Positions 1-5,064 of a DNA stretch of 8,318 nt are shown here, one piece after another. Source of the DNA: Clostridiales bacterium (GTDB lineage Bacteria; Bacillota; Clostridia; Lachnospirales; Lachnospiraceae). A program made the translations under genes and the position numbers. The notes beneath the pieces were generated by a model. The model did no database searches. It was not told the DNA's origin and worked only from the letters and a program-made list of their open reading frames with translations. The stretch spans positions 1-8,318 of the forward strand of contig JAJQBM010000015.1 in the NCBI GenBank assembly GCA_021203285.1. The letters are read 5' to 3'. Numbering within the stretch: the stretch's first letter is position 1; every line of letters starts with the position of its first letter.

Positions 1-153
1 GATAGAATCAAGAGGGAGGCGCATGACAGGGAAGTGAATGTTTTTGTAAACTTGTTAGAACACGGCTTTTCCGTGGAGGAGGCAAAGAATATTACAAGCA
101 GCGGTGATGATATTGTAAGACAGGCGATTGCGCGAAGAAAACAGGAAAGCTGA
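1..153 (+). CDS. C-terminal end of an unrecognised protein (partial)
   Basis: The reading frame is open from base 1 to a TGA at 151-153, giving 50 residues; the start lies outside the window. The visible part is charged and probably helical: a DREVNVFVNLLEHGFSVEEA stretch, then an Ile/Thr/Ser segment and a basic end (ARRKQES). The pattern 'LLEHGFSVEEAKNI' resembles the short helix-turn-helix-like repeats found at the ends of many small bacterial proteins, but I cannot assign a family. GC content is about 44% by hand count, clearly lower than the genes downstream, and AT-rich codons (aga, aat, att, tta) occur. This may mark a different origin or simply a weakly expressed gene. It has no visible terminator before the secG promoter. 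The frame being coding is supported by its codon pattern and the position of the stop, but not by homology I can name. Confidence 0.6.
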   Translation, partial: DRIKREAHDREVNVFVNLLEHGFSVEEAKNITSSGDDIVRQAIARRKQES

Positions 154-185
154 CAAGGGGATGACAAGGAAGTTGACAGGAAGAT
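139..185 (+). repeat. four imperfect ACA(A)GGAA direct repeats, spaced 11-12 bases
   Basis: Copies of ACA(A)GG followed by purines begin at 141 (ACAGGAA), 153 (ACAAGGG), 164 (ACAAGGAA) and 176 (ACAGGAA). The start-to-start distances are 12, 11 and 12 bases, about one helical turn. Three of the four are preceded by TG (TGACA). The cluster covers the end of the upstream gene and stops 13-16 bases before the -35 box of the secG promoter. Seen directly; a role as a regulator-binding site is inference, and a purine-rich chance cluster is possible. Confidence 0.4.
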
Positions 186-197
186 CGAAAATTTCTC

Positions 198-226
198 TTG
201 CAATCCGCCGTCTCCTGTGTTAAAAT
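198..226 (+). promoter_or_regulatory. sigma-A promoter for secG (and probably the operon)
   Basis: TTGCAA at 198-203 matches four of six bases of the TTGACA -35 consensus. After exactly 17 bases comes TAAAAT at 221-226, a five-of-six match to TATAAT, preceded by TG at 218-219, which makes an extended -10. Transcription would begin near 232-235, leaving a leader of about 53 bases before the secG start at 287. This is the best promoter in the window and the only one well placed for secG. Confidence 0.7.
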
Positions 227-239
227 CGTTTCCAGTTAT

Positions 240-268
240 GGGCGTCGGACGGACGACCCTGAGTTTTT
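240..268 (+). promoter_or_regulatory. leader hairpin followed by T5, upstream of secG
   Basis: GGG-CGTC at 240-246 pairs with GACG-A-CCC at 252-259: seven base pairs with one bulged A (256) and a five-base loop. TGAG and then five T (264-268) follow, directly before the ribosome binding site. It lies after the promoter, so it would be in the secG leader. The four bases between stem and T run make it a poor terminator; it may be a weak attenuator, an mRNA-stabilising hairpin, or nothing. Confidence 0.3.
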
Positions 269-272
269 GCAC

Positions 273-278
273 GGGAGG
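273..278 (+). promoter_or_regulatory. ribosome binding site that fixes the secG start
   Basis: GGGAGG at 273-278 stands eight bases before GTG at 287. The earlier in-frame GTG at 278 overlaps this site, so it cannot be its start codon. The site therefore decides for 287. Confidence 0.75.
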
Positions 279-286
279 TGTGTTTC

Positions 287-532
287 GTGGATACGGTAGA
301 ACTGATCGTAAAGATTTTATTTATGATAATGAGCGTCGTGATGACAGTGATCGTTCTGATGCAGGAGGGCAAGGGCAACGGGCTCGGCTCCCTGTCCGGT
401 TCCAATATCGACAGTTACTGGGGCAAGAATAAGGGACGTTCGATGGAGGGCGTGCTTGTGAAGACCACGAGGATTCTGCTGATCATTTTCCTCGCGGGTG
501 CCGCAGCGATGAATATCGGAAGCTTTCAGTAA
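287..532 (+). CDS. secG: SecG, preprotein translocase subunit
   Basis: SecG is the small accessory subunit of the SecYEG channel in the cytoplasmic membrane and assists SecA-driven protein export. The product has 81 residues, normal for Firmicutes. It shows the family plan: a first membrane helix at about residues 4-25, then the cytoplasmic loop MQEGKGNGLGSLSG at 25-38 (the conserved Q-x-G-K-G-x-G-L motif), a polar stretch ending in the conserved Gly/Arg-rich region before LVKTT (57-61), and a second helix at about 62-78 rich in Ala and Gly. The start is GTG at 287, with GGGAGG eight bases upstream; an extension to GTG 278 would destroy that site. It is the first gene after the promoter at 198-226. 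A hairpin follows its stop codon, so part of its transcription may end before rnr. Confidence 0.95.
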   Translation: MDTVELIVKILFMIMSVVMTVIVLMQEGKGNGLGSLSGSNIDSYWGKNKGRSMEGVLVKTTRILLIIFLAGAAAMNIGSFQ

Positions 533-627
533 TGATTGAGGAGTACACAAGAGGCTGTCGTGAGTATGCGGCAGCCTTTTACTGTCTCTGCATATTTTGT
601 TTGAAATCCGTGATTTTTGGAGTATAA
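532..627 (+). other. possible 31-codon leader frame between secG and rnr
   Basis: An ATG at 532-534 overlaps the secG stop (TAATG at 530-534). The frame runs 31 codons to a TAA at 625-627 that overlaps the rnr start (TAATG at 625-629). The peptide would be MIEEYTRGCREYAAAFYCLC and then 11 more residues, with four Cys. A weak GGAAG at 518-522 lies nine bases before the ATG. The frame covers the whole hairpin at 552-577, so ribosomes on it would prevent that hairpin from forming. Composition does not look like a conserved protein; at best it would serve translational coupling or attenuation. A chance frame of this length is quite possible. Confidence 0.15.
552..580 (+). terminator. hairpin with short T run after secG
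   Basis: AGGCTGTCG (552-560) pairs with CGGCAGCCT (569-577) over nine base pairs including one G-U, with an eight-base loop. The T run is only four bases (577-580) and is followed by ACTG. The stem is good but the tail is short, so it is probably a partial terminator that lets some transcripts into rnr. There is no clear alternative promoter placed correctly for rnr. Confidence 0.6.
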
Positions 628-628
628 T
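601..628 (+). promoter_or_regulatory. promoter-like TTGAAA-16-TATAAT overlapping the rnr start codon
   Basis: TTGAAA at 601-606 and a perfect TATAAT at 623-628 are 16 bases apart. Transcripts would start near 634-637, after the first base of the rnr ATG at 627, so they could not express full-length RNase R. They could serve smpB and later genes. The local AT-richness makes chance occurrence possible. The box also contains the rnr start region: the ribosome binding site GGAG (619-622) lies inside the spacer. Confidence 0.3.
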
Positions 629-2747
629 GGAAAAAGCAGAATTTGAAAAAAGAAAAAAAGTAATCTATGATTTTATCTGTGACGACCACTATAAGCCGAT
701 GAAGGTGAAGGAGATCGCCATCGTCCTGAATATTTCCCGTGAGCAGAGGAGCGATCTGCAGGAGGTTTTGGACGCGCTTCTCGCGGAGGGGAAGATTGAG
801 GTTTCCGGACGAGGGAAGTACCGCAAGGGGAGAGAACACACGGCGACCGGCGTCTTTACCGCGAACGCGCGCGGCTTCGGCTTCGTGACGGTCGAGGGCG
901 AGGAGGAGGACATCTTTATCGCGGAATCCCATCTGGGCGGCGCCATCCACGAGGATGTGGTGCAGATTGTCTATATTCCATCCAGCGGCAGGCGCCGGGA
1001 GGGGAAGGTCGTAAAGATTCTGGAGCATGGGCTAAAGACATTGGTCGGGACCTATGAACAGAGCAGCAAGAGCTACGGATTCGTCCGGCCGGACAACCCC
1101 CGGATCCGGATGGATGTCTTTGTCCCGGCGGAGTGCTCCCACGAAGCTGTGGACGGGCACAAGGTGGTCGTGGAGCTGACTGCCTACGGGGAGCACGGGC
1201 ATAAGCCGGAGGGGCGGGTGATCGAGATTCTCGGACACCGGAACGATCCGAGGAAGGATATCCTCTCGCTGGTGCGGGCGTATGATCTCCCGACGGAGTT
1301 TCCGGAGAAGGTGCTGCATCAGGCGGAGCGGGCGGCAAAACCGGTCTCCGAGGCGGATCGGGCCGGACGGCTGGACCTTCGGGCGTGGCAGACCGTCACG
1401 ATCGACGGGGAGGACGCGAAGGATCTGGACGACGCCGTGACGATCACGCGGACGGCGGACGGGTTTGAACTGGGCGTGCATATCGCCGATGTGACGAATT
1501 ATGTGCAGGAGCACAGTGCGATGGATGCGGAGGCGCTTCGGCGCGGTACCAGCGTCTATCTGGTGGACCGTGTAATCCCTATGCTGCCCCATACACTTTC
1601 CAACGGCATCTGTTCGCTGAATCAGGGGGAGGATCGTCTGGCGCTTAGCTGTATGATGACGATTGACCGGAAGGGAAACATCACGGGGCACAGGATCGCG
1701 GAGTCGGTCATCCGTGTGGACCGCCGCATGACCTACACCGATGTGAACCGCATCATCACGCTGCGGGATGCGGAGGCGATGCGGGAGTATGCGGATTTTG
1801 TCCCCATGTTCTTTGATATGAAGGAGGCGGCGGAGCTTTTGCGGGCGAAACGGCGCAGGCGCGGTTCCATCGACTTTGATTTTCCGGAGACGAAGGTAGA
1901 GCTGGATGAGAGCGGTCGTCCCGTAAAGATTGCGCCTTACGAGCGCAACCCGGCGACCCGGATCATCGAGGATTTCATGCTGGCGGCAAACGAGACCGTG
2001 GCGGAGGACTATTTCTGGCAGGAGCTGCCTTTCGTCTACCGCACGCACGAGACGCCCGATGCGGAGAAAATTCGCCAGCTTGGCACTTTTATCAATAACT
2101 TCGGATTCCATATCCGGGTCGGGGCGGAGGAGATTCACCCGAAGGAGCTGCAGAAGCTGTTGGGACAGATTGAGGATTCACCGGCGGAGCCGTTGATTTC
2201 CCGGCTGACGCTTCGCTCCATGAAGCAGGCGCGCTACTTCGTGGAGTGCGTGGGGCATTTCGGACTGGCGGCGAAGTATTACTGCCATTTCACTTCACCC
2301 ATCCGCCGTTACCCGGATCTGCAGATTCACCGCATCATCAAGGACAATCTGCGCGGGAGGATGTCTGAGGAGCGTCGGCAGCACTACGAGAAAATTCTTC
2401 CCAGCGTGGCAAAGCAGGCGAGCGAGCTGGAGCGTCGCGCCGATGAGGCAGAGCGCGAGACAATCAAGCTGAAAAAAGTGGAGTACATGGAGGAGCGGAT
2501 CGGTCAGACCTTCGAGGGCGTGATCTCCGGCATCACCAAATACGGACTCTATGTGGAGCTTCCGAACACCGTTGAGGGACTCGTGCATGTCACAAGCCTG
2601 ACCGACGACTATTATAACTATATCGAGGACAGCTACGAGATGGTCGGCGAGCACACCGGCCGGACATACCGGCTCGGGCAGACCGTGACCATCCGCGTGA
2701 CCGGGACGGATCGATTGATGCGGACGATAGATTTTATTTTGACTTAG
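627..2747 (+). CDS. rnr: RNase R, 3'-5' exoribonuclease
   Basis: RNase R degrades structured RNA processively from the 3' end in the cytoplasm and clears defective mRNA during ribosome rescue. The 706-residue product has the family order: winged-helix domain (about 1-65), two cold-shock/OB domains (about 72-135 and 138-205), RNB catalytic domain (about 245-580) and S1 domain (about 625-705). The four metal-binding aspartates are in IDGEDAKDLDD: Asp260, 266, 268 and 269. GSIDFDFPE (413-421) and HFTSPIRRYPDL (554-565), which carries the catalytic arginine, are intact. It ends directly after the S1 domain, without the lysine-rich tail of E. coli RNase R. I chose ATG 627 because GGAG lies four bases before it and the protein then begins MEKAEF, as in relatives; an in-frame TTG at 597 has no ribosome binding site. 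An A6-G-A7 run lies in codons 7-11. Only 13 bases separate it from smpB. Confidence 0.96.
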   Translation: MEKAEFEKRKKVIYDFICDDHYKPMKVKEIAIVLNISREQRSDLQEVLDALLAEGKIEVSGRGKYRKGREHTATGVFTANARGFGFVTVEGEEEDIFIAESHLGGAIHEDVVQIVYIPSSGRRREGKVVKILEHGLKTLVGTYEQSSKSYGFVRPDNPRIRMDVFVPAECSHEAVDGHKVVVELTAYGEHGHKPEGRVIEILGHRNDPRKDILSLVRAYDLPTEFPEKVLHQAERAAKPVSEADRAGRLDLRAWQTVTIDGEDAKDLDDAVTITRTADGFELGVHIADVTNYVQEHSAMDAEALRRGTSVYLVDRVIPMLPHTLSNGICSLNQGEDRLALSCMMTIDRKGNITGHRIAESVIRVDRRMTYTDVNRIITLRDAEAMREYADFVPMFFDMKEAAELLRAKRRRRGSIDFDFPETKVELDESGRPVKIAPYERNPATRIIEDFMLAANETVAEDYFWQELPFVYRTHETPDAEKIRQLGTFINNFGFHIRVGAEEIHPKELQKLLGQIEDSPAEPLISRLTLRSMKQARYFVECVGHFGLAAKYYCHFTSPIRRYPDLQIHRIIKDNLRGRMSEERRQHYEKILPSVAKQASELERRADEAERETIKLKKVEYMEERIGQTFEGVISGITKYGLYVELPNTVEGLVHVTSLTDDYYNYIEDSYEMVGEHTGRTYRLGQTVTIRVTGTDRLMRTIDFILT

Positions 2748-2751
2748 GCGG
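2746..2751 (+). promoter_or_regulatory. smpB ribosome binding site inside the rnr stop
   Basis: AGGCGG at 2746-2751 (five of six matches to AGGAGG) shares its first two bases with the TAG stop of rnr and lies nine bases before the smpB ATG. This placement suggests that ribosomes finishing rnr can help start smpB. Confidence 0.45.
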
Positions 2752-2760
2752 TATTGAAAT

Positions 2761-3222
2761 ATGGGAAAAGACACGATAAAATTGATTGCGAACAACAAAA
2801 AAGCCTACCACGATTATTTTATCGAGGAGACCTACGAGGCCGGGATCGCTCTCCACGGGACAGAGGTAAAGTCCGTTCGGATGGGCAAGTGCAGCGTGAA
2901 GGAATCCTTTATCCGGATCGAGCACGGCGAGGTGATCGCCTACGGCCTGCACATCAGCCCCTACGAGAAGGGAAACATTTTCAACCGGGATCCGATGCGG
3001 CCGAAAAAGCTTCTCCTCCACCGGCATGAGATTAACAAGATTGCCGGAAAGATCAAGGAGAAGGGCTACACGCTGGTGCCGCTGAAGGTTTACCTGAAGG
3101 GCAGCCTGATCAAGGTGGAGATCGGCCTGGCACGGGGCAAAAAGCTCTACGACAAGCGGCAGACCCTTGCGAAAAAGGACATGCAGCGCGAGGCGGAGAG
3201 AGAGTACAAACAGCGTTTTTAA
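2761..3222 (+). CDS. smpB: SmpB, tmRNA-binding protein
   Basis: SmpB binds the tRNA-like part of tmRNA and delivers it to ribosomes stalled on broken mRNA, starting trans-translation in the cytoplasm. The product has 153 residues, the usual length. The hallmark features are present: [13 protein letters not shown] near the N-terminus (11-23), the GTEVKSVR motif (33-40), the segment around [20 protein letters not shown] (68-87), the His-Arg pair at 87-88, and GKKLYDKR (126-133) leading into a basic, probably helical tail (134-153) that enters the ribosomal decoding centre. It begins at ATG 2761, 13 bases after rnr, and is followed after 16 bases by the aminopeptidase. The rnr-smpB pairing matches their joint role in quality control. 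The ssrA gene for tmRNA is not in the window. Confidence 0.97.
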   Translation: MGKDTIKLIANNKKAYHDYFIEETYEAGIALHGTEVKSVRMGKCSVKESFIRIEHGEVIAYGLHISPYEKGNIFNRDPMRPKKLLLHRHEINKIAGKIKEKGYTLVPLKVYLKGSLIKVEIGLARGKKLYDKRQTLAKKDMQREAEREYKQRF

Positions 3223-3223
3223 T

Positions 3224-3230
3224 AAGGAGG
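3224..3230 (+). promoter_or_regulatory. strong ribosome binding site for the aminopeptidase
   Basis: AAGGAGG at 3224-3230, eight bases before ATG 3239, is the best site in the window. It rules out the upstream in-frame ATG at 3167, which would lie inside smpB, and favours ATG 3239 over GTG 3236, which would be only five bases away. Confidence 0.8.
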
Positions 3231-3238
3231 ACAGTGTG

Positions 3239-5029
3239 ATGGATAACAGCAGACTGATGCAACTGCGCGCGGAAATGAAGCAGCGCGGGATCGACGCGTA
3301 TGTGGTGCCGACCGCAGATTTTCATGAATCGGAGTATGTGGGAGAGTATTTCCGGGCGAGGGAGTTCCTGACCGGGTTTACCGGATCCGCGGGGACCGCC
3401 GTGGTGACGGCGGACAAGGCGGGGCTCTGGACGGACGGACGGTATTTTATCCAGGCGGCGGCGCAGCTTGCCGGTTCCGGATTTGAACTGTATAAAATGG
3501 GCGAGGAGGGCGTGCCGGAGATTACAAAGTTTCTGGAGGACGAGCTCCCGCAGGGCGGCGTTCTGGGCTTTGACGGGCGCGTGGTCAACTGTCAGCTGGC
3601 TGAAAAGTTTGAGAAGGCGGCGGAGAAAAAGAACGGCAGCCTGTATGTGACGGAGGATCTGGTGGACCGGATCTGGGCCGACCGTCCGGCGATGGCCTGC
3701 ACGAAAACATGGATTCTGACCGAGGAGTACAGCGGCGAGTCCGCTGTGTCCAAGTTAAACCGGATCCGGGAGAAGATGGCTGAGGAGAAGGCGGATTATC
3801 ACATCGTCGCCTCCCTCTATGACATTGCGTGGATTTTAAACCTCCGCGCGGACGATATCGAGAATGTTCCGGTATTTCTTTCCTTTCTGCTGATTGAGAA
3901 GGAGACGGCGACCCTGTTTATCCAGCCGGAGGCGGTGGATGAGACCGTGACGGCGTATCTCGCGGACTGCGGCGTGACCGTTGATTCCTATTGGAATGTC
4001 TATGACGCGGTGACGAAGCTGCCGGGGAATGCCACCCTTCTGATGAACCGGAAGGTTGTGAATTACCGCATGGCCTCCGCTTTGCCGGAGCGTGTGACGG
4101 TGGTTGACAGGGACGACCCTTCGGAGCTGATGAAGGCGGTGAAAAATGAGACCGAGCTCGCCAACACCCGCAAGGCGCATTTGAGGGACGGCGTCGCCAT
4201 GACGAAGTTCATGTACTGGCTGAAGACGAATGTCGGGAAGATTCCCATGGACGAGTACAGCGTGGGCTGCTATCTGGACAGTCTTCGCGCGCAGCAGGAG
4301 CATTTTCTTGATCTGAGCTTTGCGGATATCTGCGCCTACGGGCCGAACGCGGCGATGATGCACTATGAGGCCACGGCGGAGGAGAAGTCGGAGCTTCACC
4401 CGGAGGGGATGCTGCTGGTGGATTCCGGCGGACATTATCTGGAGGGGACGACGGACATCACCCGGACCTTTGTTCTGGGGCCGATCACGCCGAAGATGCG
4501 CCTCCACTATACGACGGTGCTCCGCTGCAATCTGGCGCTGGCGCATGTGAAGTTCCTCTACGGCTGCGGCGGCCTGCCCATGGATGTGGTCTGCCGGGGA
4601 CCGCTGTGGGAGATGGGGCTGGATTACCGCTGCGGCACCGGGCACGGCGTGGGACATATCCTGAACGTCCACGAGGGGCCGAACGGCTTCCGTTACAAGA
4701 TTGTTCCGGAGCGCAACGACAGCGGCCGCTTTGAGGCGGGTATGATCACCACGGATGAGCCGGGTGTTTATCTCGAGGGGGAGTACGGCATCCGCATCGA
4801 GAATGAGCTGATCTGTGTGAAGGATGAGAAAAACGAGTACGGCCAGTTCATGAAGTTTGAGAATATCACCTACTGCCCGATTGATCTGGACGGCGTTGAC
4901 CCGGAGCTGATGTCGGCGCGGGAGAAACAGCAGTTGAACGATTACCACAAGACGGTTTACGAGAAGATCGCGCCGTTCCTGACAGATGAGGAGCGGGCGT
5001 GGCTTAAGGTATACACCAGAGCGATCTGA
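3239..5029 (+). CDS. Xaa-Pro aminopeptidase (aminopeptidase P, family M24B, long form)
   Basis: This cytoplasmic metalloenzyme removes an N-terminal residue that precedes proline, helping to recycle peptides. The 596-residue protein has the long form known from eukaryotic XPNPEP1 and many Clostridia: two creatinase-like N-terminal domains (about 5-145 and 155-300) and a C-terminal pita-bread catalytic domain (about 310-540), then a short tail domain ending about 596. The five dimetal ligands are present with family spacing: Asp395 (LLVDSGGHY), Asp406 (TTDITRT), His469 (GTGHGVGH), Glu507 (TTDEPGVY) and Glu521 (GIRIENEL). The conserved histidines His375 (MMHYEA) and His478 (NVHEGP) are also there. 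No signal peptide or membrane segment is seen. It is longer than the E. coli PepP type (about 440 residues), so I leave the symbol open. It sits 16 bases after smpB and 35 before polA, in the same direction, with no terminator. Confidence 0.93.
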   Translation: MDNSRLMQLRAEMKQRGIDAYVVPTADFHESEYVGEYFRAREFLTGFTGSAGTAVVTADKAGLWTDGRYFIQAAAQLAGSGFELYKMGEEGVPEITKFLEDELPQGGVLGFDGRVVNCQLAEKFEKAAEKKNGSLYVTEDLVDRIWADRPAMACTKTWILTEEYSGESAVSKLNRIREKMAEEKADYHIVASLYDIAWILNLRADDIENVPVFLSFLLIEKETATLFIQPEAVDETVTAYLADCGVTVDSYWNVYDAVTKLPGNATLLMNRKVVNYRMASALPERVTVVDRDDPSELMKAVKNETELANTRKAHLRDGVAMTKFMYWLKTNVGKIPMDEYSVGCYLDSLRAQQEHFLDLSFADICAYGPNAAMMHYEATAEEKSELHPEGMLLVDSGGHYLEGTTDITRTFVLGPITPKMRLHYTTVLRCNLALAHVKFLYGCGGLPMDVVCRGPLWEMGLDYRCGTGHGVGHILNVHEGPNGFRYKIVPERNDSGRFEAGMITTDEPGVYLEGEYGIRIENELICVKDEKNEYGQFMKFENITYCPIDLDGVDPELMSAREKQQLNDYHKTVYEKIAPFLTDEERAWLKVYTRAI

Positions 5030-5054
5030 AACGGCATAAAATGTACGGCGAAAT

Positions 5055-5058
5055 GGAG
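5055..5058 (+). promoter_or_regulatory. polA ribosome binding site
   Basis: GGAG at 5055-5058 is six bases before ATG 5065, with a further GGG at 5061-5063. No promoter or terminator is apparent in the 35-base gap. Confidence 0.55.
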
Positions 5059-5064
5059 TAGGGT

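Noticed and set aside
173..201. TTGACA at 173-178 as the secG -35 box
   Set aside because: The hexamer is perfect, but no acceptable -10 lies 16-18 bases downstream (tcttgc and neighbours). The pair at 198-226 is much better; the hexamer is better explained as part of the repeat cluster.
278..286. GTG at 278 as secG start
   Set aside because: It overlaps the ribosome binding site, which is spaced correctly for GTG 287.
597..626. TTG at 597 as rnr start
   Set aside because: No ribosome binding site upstream, and the ten extra residues (FEIRDFWSI) do not resemble RNase R N-termini; ATG 627 gives the normal beginning.
1032..2138. A 368-codon open frame on the - strand inside rnr
   Set aside because: It lies fully antisense to a well-supported gene with intact catalytic motifs. 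GC-rich third positions remove stops on the other strand, and the translation (many Arg, His, Leu, Pro) has no domain pattern.
3167..3238. ATG at 3167 as start of the aminopeptidase
   Set aside because: It would overlap the last 56 bases of smpB in another frame, and AAGGAGG is ideally placed for ATG 3239.
3836..4948. A 370-codon open frame on the - strand inside the aminopeptidase gene
   Set aside because: Same cause: codon bias of the sense gene. The His/Arg/Leu-rich translation is typical of a shadow frame and has no ribosome binding site support.
5030..5064. A promoter in the gap before polA (TAAAAT at 5037-5042)
   Set aside because: No -35-like box at 16-18 bases upstream; the region there is the GC-rich end of the peptidase gene.
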